From Nitrosarchaeum sp. (GTDB taxonomy: Archaea; Thermoproteota; Nitrososphaeria; Nitrososphaerales; Nitrosopumilaceae): a stretch of 64,000 nt of DNA. The translations under genes were made by a program, and so were the position numbers. Below are positions 1 through 7,402 of the stretch, in pieces (position 1 is the stretch's first letter; the number at the start of each line of letters is the position of its first letter). Location of the stretch: the NCBI GenBank assembly GCA_003569705.1, contig BGOU01000004.1, positions 1 to 64,000 on the forward strand, read 5' to 3'. The notes under the pieces were generated by a model. The model worked only from the letters and a program-made list of their open reading frames with translations. It was not told the DNA's origin and did no database searches.

Positions 1-1436
1 TTAGTATGAAAAATGGAGATCCAAAAATATCAGCGTGAAATATCTTGTCATTTTTTCCTAAATTTTTCTTACTACAGCAGAATTTGAAGGAGCATCTCTA
101 CCACCTATTGCAAGAATTCCATCTGATGTGAAAAACCATCTATATCTTCATACCAATTCTTTTTTCTAATTTCTGCAAATGAAACTGAATCTTTTTCTGT
201 TTTAGCTGTACTTTGTAACTTTGTTAATTTTTTCTGTGTGTTATTTTTAATTTGCTCAATGGATTTTATTGCACCTGATTTGTTTTGCTTCATTAAATAA
301 TACTGATGCAATTGATTGCAGTGAAGATTTTGAATCTACCTTTATCTTTCTCATCATCAACTATAATGAGTAAATTCCTTCTCTTTAGTCAATTTAGAAT
401 TATGAGTTGCCAAAATCTCATGAGCCCTTGAATCTTCAACAGACGTGATACCTTTGAGATCATCTCAAAAAGTGAATTGGCAACACTAGTTATGTGAGTA
501 GATTTTTCTTTTACTGTATCTATTGCCTTTTCTTGTTCTGCTAGCTGACTTTCAAGTTCTTTTATTTTCTTATCAAACCGCCAGTTTGAATTGATTTGGC
601 CCTATCTCTACAAGATTTTCTGTGAAAACAGTATCTAAACCTTCGATAAAGCTATTGACAACGGTACATTTGTCATCCATCTTTCCTAATCTAATAGGAA
701 TGATTTCTGTTTTTTCATTTCTAATAATTACCGGCTCATGTTTGCCTGTAATCACATTTGTAACAATTATCTTTTGTTGTATCATAGAGTTTCTTTATCT
801 GTTCAGATGTCAGATTATTTCCTAGACATTTGAATCAATCTCAGATATTTCAAATATACCTTCAACATATTTTTTTGGTAAACCCAGTGTTCGTCCAAGC
901 CATTTTGCTGCTGGCAAATCTGATGTTTTTAGTTCTTCAAAGTCTGACTCTGTTATTTTAATTACATCCAAACCGTTCATAGGTGGTGGCGTATACACTA
1001 AACCAACACCAAGCTTTCGGTGTCTTACATCAATAGAATGCTGTAATGCAAGAATCTTCATTTCATTATTACAGAGTAAAATATTTCCTTCACCAAAAAA
1101 TTCACCAACAATTACAAATTCTTTATCAAATCCTGCAAAAGTAAAATATGTAATTCTTTCTGACGCTATTTGTTCTACTTTTTTTAATTTTAATCGTAAC
1201 AGATCACTTCGTAATCTTTTTAGTAGTCTGTTTGGTTCCATTTGCTCAATTTTTACAGATGTCAACCAAACACCAGACGTGGATATCATCATAAAAATAT
1301 CTGATTTTTCAGTATGATGAAGTTTGAATAATATGCTGTCTTTTGTAACACCATAGATGTTACTTACATAGTAGTCCTGTATTGCTTCTGAAATTTGATC
1401 CACCAAATAACGAAGTTCTATTCCTGCTAGAGTCAC
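1..1436 (-). pseudogene. rqcH: RqcH/NEMF (NFACT) ribosome quality control protein, broken and cut by the window edge
   Basis: Archaeal RqcH/NEMF binds 60S-type subunits carrying stalled nascent chains. The start at 1436 gives a clean NFACT N-terminal domain of 204 codons (begins MTLAGIELRYLVDQISEAI). The frame then breaks near 825; downstream blocks in shifted frames still read as the family: a block around 573-785 (GKHEPVIIRNEKTEIIPIRL), a coiled-coil block near 450-590, and the NFACT-R motif FAEIRKKNWYED near 130-170, followed in another frame by SDGILAIGGRDAPSNSA (about 70-130) and IFHADIFGSPFFIL (about 5-50). At least six indels are needed to join them. The C-terminal part lies beyond the left edge. 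Family assignment is firm; whether this is real decay or bad sequence is not resolved. Confidence 0.8.
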
Positions 1437-1540
1437 AACAATCTATCTGGTATCTGAAATTATATTCTTACTCTATTTCATGCTTGTTTTGTGACCAAAG
1501 ATTTTAAACAAGGCTAAATAAAGTCAACCTAGAAATTTAC

Positions 1541-2011
1541 TTGGCAAAATTCAAAAAAAAGAAATCTGAACCGACACCTGATCCTGAAGATTCTAAAAAA
1601 GAGTCAATTAAAGAGGAAAATAATGAAATTCCAGAGACAGAATCAAGCAGTTCTGAATCTGAACCTACAAGTCAGACAGGAAAAAGTGAAAAAGACAAGA
1701 AATTAGACAAACTATTCTACTTGAGGGTTGGTTTTGCAGTAATTGCTGGTACTCTAGCAACTTTTCTCTTTGAAGATATTCAGGGAGAAGAGAGAAGATG
1801 GGCATCAATTGTATTTATGATTATTATTTTTATTGTAACTATATTCATTGCAAAATCAATGAATATGCAATTACCATCATCTGATAGAAAAAAGATTATT
1901 ACACAAGGCATAGGAAGTTACATTTTTCTATACTTGTTTGTCTGGATTCTAACATATACTATAGCACATGCCGGCACTGTCTCAACTGGTATTCCCTCTC
2001 CACTACCATAA
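1541..2011 (+). CDS. Small membrane protein with charged N-terminus, unknown function
   Basis: I do not recognise this family. The 156-residue product starts at a TTG (MAKFKKKKSE), has about 60 residues rich in Lys, Glu, Ser and Pro that should be disordered and cytosolic, then three hydrophobic segments at roughly residues 64-80, 88-106 and 124-146. The three-helix layout behind a polar N-terminus is reminiscent of EMC6/Rab5ip-like proteins, but no diagnostic residue supports that and I give it little weight. It sits 16 bases upstream of cbiT and could be co-transcribed with it; nothing in the sequence links it to cobalamin synthesis. Confidence 0.65.
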   Translation: MAKFKKKKSEPTPDPEDSKKESIKEENNEIPETESSSSESEPTSQTGKSEKDKKLDKLFYLRVGFAVIAGTLATFLFEDIQGEERRWASIVFMIIIFIVTIFIAKSMNMQLPSSDRKKIITQGIGSYIFLYLFVWILTYTIAHAGTVSTGIPSPLP

Positions 2012-2027
2012 TTGTTGATCTGAGTCT

Positions 2028-2615
2028 ATGTGGAATTATAAAACACCGGGAATTCCAGATGATTTCTTTGAGCGTTCTGAGAACGTACCAATAACAAAAG
2101 AAGAAGTACGAGTTATTCAAATTAGTAAAGCAAGACTCTGTCCAGGGTATACGGTATATGATATTGGATGTGGAAGCGGTTCAATATCTATAGAAGCTGC
2201 AATTCAAGTTGAATCAGGTAGAGTAATTGCAATAGACTATGACACCAATGCAATTGAATTGACAAAAAAAAATATTAACAAATTTGGATTAACAAATATT
2301 TCTGTAATATTTGGCAACGCAAAAGAAAAGATCTCAGAACTTGATTTAGCTGATGCCATATTTGTCGGAGGAACTGGGGGTGATACAGAAGAAATTGTGA
2401 ATCTATGCCAGGATAAACTCAAATCTGGAGGGAGAATTGTTATTGGAATCATCTTAATTGAGACTTTATATTCTGTCTTGCAAGTTTTAGAGAAATTACA
2501 ATTTGATTCAGTAGATATAACTCAAGTTACCATCTCTAAGAGCAGAAAGACCTCAAAAGGTACCATGATGCTTGCTAGAAATCCTGTTACAATAATTTCT
2601 GCAACAAAAATCTAA
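2028..2615 (+). CDS. cbiT: CbiT, cobalt-precorrin-6B C15-methyltransferase (decarboxylating)
   Basis: CbiT methylates C15 and decarboxylates the C12 acetate of cobalt-precorrin-6B in the corrin pathway. The 195-residue protein opens with the typical GIPDDFF segment (about residues 7-13), then a class I SAM-methyltransferase fold: VYDIGCGSGSISIEAA (motif I, about 43-58), an acidic residue ending the next strand (VIAIDYD), and a later GG-containing loop (IFVGGTGGDTEEI). Length matches stand-alone archaeal CbiT; no CbiE is fused to it or visible nearby. It is first of a run cbiT-cbiL-cbiF on the plus strand, with 36 bases to cbiL. Reading frame intact. Confidence 0.93.
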   Translation: MWNYKTPGIPDDFFERSENVPITKEEVRVIQISKARLCPGYTVYDIGCGSGSISIEAAIQVESGRVIAIDYDTNAIELTKKNINKFGLTNISVIFGNAKEKISELDLADAIFVGGTGGDTEEIVNLCQDKLKSGGRIVIGIILIETLYSVLQVLEKLQFDSVDITQVTISKSRKTSKGTMMLARNPVTIISATKI

Positions 2616-2651
2616 CCTAGATTTTTAATTGGGAATAAAACTCTATTTTTC

Positions 2652-3374
2652 ATGCCTGAATTAATTGGAATAGGAGTGGGTCCTGGCGATCCTGAATTGC
2701 TTACAGTAAAGGCTGTCAAGGCAATTCAAAATGCTGATACCATAATGTGTCCTGCTTCAAGTGAAGACAGACCAAGCATTGCATTTTCCATTGTATCTTC
2801 ACTAATTGACAAATCAAAAAATCAAGAAATAATAAAATTAATCTTTCCAATGACTAAAGACAAAGACATACTTGAAGCAACATGGAAAAAAAATGCGAAG
2901 ATTATGGCTGATAAAGTTTTAACGGGAAAAAATGTTGTCTATCTTACAATAGGTGATCCATATTTGTACAGTACATGGATTTACATGCATAAAGACATTG
3001 AATTGAATCATCCGGAAATTAAAATCAGTGTAATTCCAGGAATTGTTTCTATGTTTACTTTTGCAGCCAAAGTCGGTGTAAGCATTGCAGAAGGTGCAGA
3101 AAAAGTTGCAATCATTCCATCTTGTTATGATTTGAGTACAGTAAAGGAGATTGCAAAACATTCTGAAACAATGGTTTTTTTAAAAGACGGCAGATATTTT
3201 GATAAAGTAATTGACTTGCTAAGAGAAGCTGGCTTTCCTGATAATTCTATTTTTGCAATTGGACAAGATCTTGGAACAGAAAATGAAATTATTCGAAAAC
3301 TTACTCTGGGCGAAGTAAATGACGGAACATTAACTACAAAATATTTTTCAATCTTGGTGGTCAAACGTGTCTAG
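2652..3374 (+). CDS. cbiL: CbiL, precorrin-2 C20-methyltransferase
   Basis: CbiL transfers a methyl group from SAM to C20 of (cobalt-)factor II/precorrin-2. The 240-residue protein has the tetrapyrrole methyltransferase fold: GIGVGPGDPELLTVKAVKAI at the N-terminus, the CPASSEDRPSIA segment typical of C20 enzymes, TIGDPYLYSTW in the second conserved block and VIPGIVSMFTFAA in the third. Its last codons overlap the GTG start of cbiF by 8 bases, implying translational coupling. The assignment to CbiL rather than CbiF/CbiH rests on the CPAS segment and on the gene order. Confidence 0.93.
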   Translation: MPELIGIGVGPGDPELLTVKAVKAIQNADTIMCPASSEDRPSIAFSIVSSLIDKSKNQEIIKLIFPMTKDKDILEATWKKNAKIMADKVLTGKNVVYLTIGDPYLYSTWIYMHKDIELNHPEIKISVIPGIVSMFTFAAKVGVSIAEGAEKVAIIPSCYDLSTVKEIAKHSETMVFLKDGRYFDKVIDLLREAGFPDNSIFAIGQDLGTENEIIRKLTLGEVNDGTLTTKYFSILVVKRV

Positions 3375-4131
3375 AGTTTATTTTGTAGGATGCGGTCCAG
3401 GTGACCCAGAATTAATTACAATCAAAGCCAAAAAATTAATTCAAAAAGCAGACATTGTAGTTTATTCGGGCTCTCTAATTCCTCCTCCAATTCTAAAATT
3501 ATGCAAAAAAGGTGAACTGTATGATGCAGCTGGTTTGGTAAGAGAAGAAATCTTTGATCTGCTTTACAAAAACGCAAAGAGTGACAAACTAGTTGTCAGA
3601 CTACATGATGGTGATCCATCAATTTATGGAGCAATCAAAGAGCAAATAGATAATCTAGAAAAAAAGGGAATTGAATCCATAGTAATTCCTGGCATTACCG
3701 CATTTTTAGCCTCAGCCGCTGCACTAGGAATTCAACTAACACTTCCAGGTGTAACTCAAACCATTATTGTTACTCGAGCAGAATCTAGAACCAAAGTACC
3801 AAAGAGGGAAAAAATCTCCGAGCTTGCAAAACACAAAGCAACTTTGATTTTTTATCTTAGTGTTCATCTACTTTCTAATATTGTAAGAGAAGCAGTTGCT
3901 GGCGGATACAAAAAATCCACACCTGTTGGTGTGGTGTATAGGGCAAGCTGGGATGATCAAAAAATCATTAAAGGCACCCTTAATAATATTGTAAAAAAAG
4001 TCAAAGATGAAAAAATAACACGAACTGCAATTGTAATTATTAGCGATGTGATTGATCCAAAAACTTATGAATATTCAAAATTGTATGATAAGAAATTTAG
4101 TCATGGATACAGAAAGGCAAAACTCAAGTAG
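3367..4131 (+). CDS. cbiF: CbiF, cobalt-precorrin-4 C11-methyltransferase
   Basis: CbiF (CobM) methylates C11 of cobalt-precorrin-4. The 254-residue product begins at GTG 3367 with FVGCGPGDPELITIKAKKLI, followed by VVYSGSLIPPPILKLC, a signature of the C11 enzymes, then RLHDGDPSIYGAIKEQ and VIPGITAFLASAAALGIQLT. The GTG lies inside the end of cbiL, and no closer ATG fits the conserved N-terminus. Its 3' end overlaps the convergent racemase-like gene by 8 bases. Full length, no frameshift. Confidence 0.93.
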   Translation: MSRVYFVGCGPGDPELITIKAKKLIQKADIVVYSGSLIPPPILKLCKKGELYDAAGLVREEIFDLLYKNAKSDKLVVRLHDGDPSIYGAIKEQIDNLEKKGIESIVIPGITAFLASAAALGIQLTLPGVTQTIIVTRAESRTKVPKREKISELAKHKATLIFYLSVHLLSNIVREAVAGGYKKSTPVGVVYRASWDDQKIIKGTLNNIVKKVKDEKITRTAIVIISDVIDPKTYEYSKLYDKKFSHGYRKAKLK

Positions 4132-4879
4132 ATAGAAAATTTACTTTATTTTTTATTCCAAGTTTGTCTAGGTTCTTTTCAAAAAGTTTTATATTTCCAG
4201 ATGTAAAAATTTTAATTGTATTTTTCTTTGATTCTTTTTTAATCTTTGCAAGAACTTTACATGCTATTATATCTGCAGGATCAATAAATTTTACTTCAGG
4301 AAATTCTGATTCTAACAATGATTTTAAAAATGACAAGTGTGTACTTGATAAAGTAGCCACATCTATTTTATTTGAAAATATATCACCAAGGATTTTTTTA
4401 ATAATTTTTTTGCAGTATATTTTATCTGTAGTGAATTTATTTGATTCTACAAGATCTACTAATATGGATATATCTACTTTGTAAATTTTTTTATCTTTTG
4501 AGAAATTAAATTTTTTTATGTAACTGGAGAGACTTTTACTTTTAATTGCAGATTGTGTTCCAAGTATTGCAATATTTTTTGTCTTGGATAATGTCATGGC
4601 TTTTCTTATTGGTGGATTTACCCCAATTACTTTTCTGTTTGTATTTACCATCAAACTTGGAGTGTTTGATGCCATTACTATAACATCTGGGGAAAAATTT
4701 TCTTTTAACATCTTAATTGTATGTTTTATAATTGTCTCTAGTTGTTTCTTTGATTTTTTTCCATATGGAAAATTTTTCTGGTCTGCAAAATAGATAATTT
4801 CTGATTTGCAAATCTTTTGAATTGCTTTAATTATTGACAAAGATCCCAGTCCAGAATCAAAAACTGCAATTCTTACCAT
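4124..4879 (-). CDS. Aspartate/glutamate racemase-family protein with both catalytic cysteines replaced by serine
   Basis: The fold is that of the Asp/Glu racemase (MurI) family: DSGLGSLSIIKAI at the N-terminus, YFADQKNFPYGKKSKKQL (the family's D-x-x-x-x-PYG block), and paired C-terminal motifs. In glutamate racemases two cysteines act as acid and base, in ACNTxS and GCTHYP contexts. Here the first reads MASNTPSLM (codon TCA for Ser) and the second LSSTHLSFLK (codon AGT for Ser). Both changes are visible in the DNA and the frame is intact over 251 residues, so classic two-cysteine racemisation is unlikely. The actual role is unknown; a ligand-binding or non-racemase activity is possible. It converges on cbiF. 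Confidence 0.8.
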   Translation of the reverse strand: MVRIAVFDSGLGSLSIIKAIQKICKSEIIYFADQKNFPYGKKSKKQLETIIKHTIKMLKENFSPDVIVMASNTPSLMVNTNRKVIGVNPPIRKAMTLSKTKNIAILGTQSAIKSKSLSSYIKKFNFSKDKKIYKVDISILVDLVESNKFTTDKIYCKKIIKKILGDIFSNKIDVATLSSTHLSFLKSLLESEFPEVKFIDPADIIACKVLAKIKKESKKNTIKIFTSGNIKLFEKNLDKLGIKNKVNFLST

Positions 4880-4983
4880 GATTAATTGAATTTGTATCCA
4901 GAATTAGTTTGTTAGCTAAATTTACTCTAAAGTTTATCTAAATTCACTCTGTGCATTAAGAGATAATTTCTAAATCACCTGAC

Positions 4984-5631
4984 ATGCCAAACTTCGATAA
5001 GACTTGGGCTCGACAAGAGACACCAGGTGTAACCGACAAACTCCGTGAGTCAATAAAACCTCAAGGTGCATTAAAACCACGAATCCAAACCGCAGTAAAC
5101 AAACTACAAGTCCAGATAACAAAAATGGACTCTATGCTTGGAAAACTGCATGAAAGAGACGCGCAGCTCTTCCAGAGGGTCGTGACTGCAATGCAGCAAC
5201 ATGATACAAGTACAAGCAGAGTTTTGTCAAATGAATTAGCTGAAATTCGTAAGGTTACAAAGATGCTCGGCAATGCAAGAATGTCATTGGAACAAGTCCA
5301 ACTAAGACTAACGACTATTCATGATCTAGGCGATGCTATGGTAGCAATCGGCCCAGCGATGTCTACAATGAAGGGATTGAAGTCATCACTAGGAAGATTC
5401 ATGCCAGAAGCAGACTCAGAATTGAATTCCATGACACAGACACTCAATGGTCTAATGATGGACTCTTTAGCAGGAGACTCATTTAGCATGGAGACTGGCG
5501 CTTCAAGTGAGGAAACCGAAAGAATCCTACAAGAAGCATCTGCAGTAGCTGAGCAACAGGTTGGAGACAAATTTCCATCTGTACCAACACCAACAGGACT
5601 ATCGTCCCAATCATCTACTTCTACATATTAG
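4984..5631 (+). CDS. cdvB: CdvB, ESCRT-III-like cell division protein
   Basis: CdvB proteins form ESCRT-III-like filaments for membrane scission in archaea with the Cdv system. The 215-residue product has a basic N-terminal helix region (about 20-70, rich in Lys, Arg and Gln), long amphipathic helices with Snf7-like spacing (about 40-135), and an acidic C-terminal helix containing EETERILQEASAVAEQQ, as in Snf7 family proteins. The tail contains FPSVPTPTG, which resembles a proline-rich MIM2 motif that binds MIT domains of Vps4/CdvC. No cdvA or cdvC is next to it. No winged-helix domain is present at the C-terminus. Thaumarchaeal genomes carry several paralogs; which one this is I cannot tell. 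Confidence 0.88.
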   Translation: MPNFDKTWARQETPGVTDKLRESIKPQGALKPRIQTAVNKLQVQITKMDSMLGKLHERDAQLFQRVVTAMQQHDTSTSRVLSNELAEIRKVTKMLGNARMSLEQVQLRLTTIHDLGDAMVAIGPAMSTMKGLKSSLGRFMPEADSELNSMTQTLNGLMMDSLAGDSFSMETGASSEETERILQEASAVAEQQVGDKFPSVPTPTGLSSQSSTSTY

Positions 5632-5657
5632 TAGTTTGGAACGACGTCAATCTTTTT

Positions 5658-6431
5658 CTATTTATTTGTAAAATCAACTTTCATTCTTGAAATTACTATT
5701 ATCATAATCATTGTAACTATCAAAACTGAAATAGATAATGGAAATTCAGGAAGTGAACTATCAGGAGAATAAAACGTACCCCAATAAATCGGTGATGGAA
5801 TTACAAAATTATTTTCTAATATTATATCCCTAGGCCATGTATTCATAACATTTCTGTGAAAATCATAAACAGATAGATAGAAACTATACTCATTATTTCT
5901 TCCTATTAGTTCTAATGGAATTTTAAATTCATATGATGCATGTGGAACCGGAGTATATCTATCTGCATTATTTGACATTGCTCCAACTCCAATAAATTCA
6001 GTATTAGATATTTTTTTAAAATTTCCAGAAATAGCAATAGACGAACCTCCTTGAAGAACTATTGGGCTATTGTCTCCCAATGTTACTAAAAAGCAATAAT
6101 CATTCTCATTGGCAATTTTGTTGTGGTTTGGATCTCCAAAACATACAGTAGCTCTATCAGTTCCTTTATCCTTAAAGATATCAGAGAGATAATCTGCAAA
6201 TACATAGATATAATTTCCATCATGTGCAGTTCTTAAAACAAGCTTTGTTCCATCATTAAATGACCATGAATTTAAGCCACTTTCTTTCCATTCACTAGTG
6301 AAAGTCCACTTTCCATCAAAAATTATTTCATCTACTGCTTCAGAATAAGTTGTTGGAATAGATTCTTCTGCAAAAACAAATTGGTTAATACTGATAAAAA
6401 AAAACATAACAATCAATATCTGCAAGTACAC
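5658..6431 (-). CDS. Secreted, C-terminally anchored beta-sandwich-like protein with a PEF-type sorting tail
   Basis: The 257-residue protein has an N-terminal signal peptide (hydrophobic about 3-20, probable cleavage after VFAEE), a central region of about 200 residues rich in beta strands with aromatic residues (FDGKWTFTSEWKESG, YIYVFADYLSDIF, DRATVCFGDPNHN), and a C-terminal transmembrane helix followed by Arg/Lys. The tail LPEFPLSISVLIVTMI with a short basic end resembles the PEF-CTERM sorting signals processed by archaeosortases in thaumarchaea. The core resembles DOMON/CBM9-like extracellular domains, but that is only by general pattern. It converges on cdvB; a single CxxxxxxC-type pair is visible but no heme motif. 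Confidence 0.65.
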   Translation of the reverse strand: MYLQILIVMFFFISINQFVFAEESIPTTYSEAVDEIIFDGKWTFTSEWKESGLNSWSFNDGTKLVLRTAHDGNYIYVFADYLSDIFKDKGTDRATVCFGDPNHNKIANENDYCFLVTLGDNSPIVLQGGSSIAISGNFKKISNTEFIGVGAMSNNADRYTPVPHASYEFKIPLELIGRNNEYSFYLSVYDFHRNVMNTWPRDIILENNFVIPSPIYWGTFYSPDSSLPEFPLSISVLIVTMIMIIVISRMKVDFTNK

Positions 6432-6482
6432 ATATTTTGTAACAAATCAAAGTTTATAGATGTTAATTACATTATTGAATCA

Positions 6483-6671
6483 TTGAATAAAATCATCATT
6501 GCAGGAATAATTGCAGTTTTAGTAATAATCGGAATTGGTTACATCTCTGGTGTGATGACAGGTCAAACCAAAAGCCAACTTGGCACTAATATTGTCTTAG
6601 AACCACAAACTACAGGCAGAAACATAACTATCAATCTAAATGAAGGACTAAATATGCAGACATCACCATAA
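6483..6671 (+). CDS. Small single-pass membrane protein, unknown function
   Basis: Starting at TTG 6483 gives a 62-residue protein: a short basic start (LNKIII), one hydrophobic segment (about residues 5-24) and a polar exported tail ending GLNMQTSP. The open frame extends upstream to 6381, but that part lies antisense to the signal peptide of the divergent gene and looks like overlap noise, so I chose the TTG directly before the hydrophobic stretch. Function unknown. It is followed by a hairpin and then by another exported protein gene, so both may belong to the cell envelope. Confidence 0.5.
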   Translation: MNKIIIAGIIAVLVIIGIGYISGVMTGQTKSQLGTNIVLEPQTTGRNITINLNEGLNMQTSP

Positions 6672-6691
6672 TAGTGCCAAATTGGACACTA
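6672..6691. terminator. Near-perfect inverted repeat after the small membrane gene
   Basis: The 20 bases directly after the stop codon fold as TAGTG/CACTA and CCAA/TTGG arms around a single A, with one unpaired A in the descending arm. It lies between two plus-strand genes, 54 bases before the next start. No T-run follows, so it could be an operator or mRNA-stabilising hairpin rather than a terminator. A similar short palindrome (GCCAA-C-TTGGC) lies about 100 bases upstream, inside the coding region. Confidence 0.4.
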
Positions 6692-6716
6692 TATCAGTTA
6701 AAAACTTCCGGTAAGG

Positions 6717-6725
6717 TTAATAAAT
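6717..6725 (+). promoter_or_regulatory. Candidate TATA box for the secreted protein at 6746
   Basis: An AT-only stretch (TTAATAAAT) is centred about 25 bases before the ATG, the distance at which archaeal transcription starts from a TATA element. This would give a leaderless mRNA. The surrounding AT-richness weakens the call. Confidence 0.3.
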
Positions 6726-6745
6726 AAAAAAAATATAATTAATCA

Positions 6746-7402
6746 ATGAAAAATACTATAACAATAGTAGTAGTAGCCGCAATTGTTGCAGTAGGAGCAG
6801 GTTTCCTTGGATTCAGTTTTGCATCTAATCAATCTATTCCTAGTCAATCATTTGTTACATCTGCAATGATGAACGGTCACATACAACTAGTTGTTACCGA
6901 TCCAGATGGTCAAATAAAAGGATACAGACAAACAGATAACGCAATTACAACAAGGGCTGAAAACTGTGTAGCAAAATTATTGTTTAAAGGCCCCAGCACA
7001 GGTGCAGTTGCAGGAAATACTTATGGATGTCAAGGAGCTATCAACAATCCATTTGCCTATATTGCAGTTGGTACAGGTACTACTGGAGAAACAAATACCC
7101 TTACTGACCTGACAACAGAACTTGCAACTTCTGGATTAACCAGAGCATTAGGTACTGTCACCATCACTAATTCTACAACAGGTGGAACAGGCTCATCAAA
7201 TGCAGCAGTTTCTATTACGAAAGCTTTCTCTGTATCTGGTACACAAACAGTTACTGAAGCAGGACTCTTCAACGAGACAGCAGCATCAGGCACTGATTCA
7301 ATGTTTGCAAGAAAACTTTTCACTGGAGTCGCTGTGGCTAACGGTGATACACTAACTGTAACTTGGACAATCAACATTGGTAACACAACAAGCATCAACT
7401 AG
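6746..7402 (+). CDS. Exported protein with a phage-tail-like beta domain
   Basis: The 218-residue product has a signal or anchor segment (hydrophobic about 4-27, MKNTITIVVVAAIVAVGAG), then a Thr/Gly/Ser-rich domain. The order AVGTGTTGETNTLTDLTTEL, LGTVTI, VTEAGLFNET and DTLTVTWTI matches a motif series common in tail-fibre or virion structural proteins of phages and also found in exported thaumarchaeal proteins. I infer a beta-structured surface or fibre-like subunit. No prophage genes surround it, so it is more likely a cell-surface protein than a virus gene. Two Cys in the N-terminal half could form a disulfide. A T-rich tract directly after the stop (7404-7430) may end transcription. Confidence 0.65.
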   Translation: MKNTITIVVVAAIVAVGAGFLGFSFASNQSIPSQSFVTSAMMNGHIQLVVTDPDGQIKGYRQTDNAITTRAENCVAKLLFKGPSTGAVAGNTYGCQGAINNPFAYIAVGTGTTGETNTLTDLTTELATSGLTRALGTVTITNSTTGGTGSSNAAVSITKAFSVSGTQTVTEAGLFNETAASGTDSMFARKLFTGVAVANGDTLTVTWTINIGNTTSIN

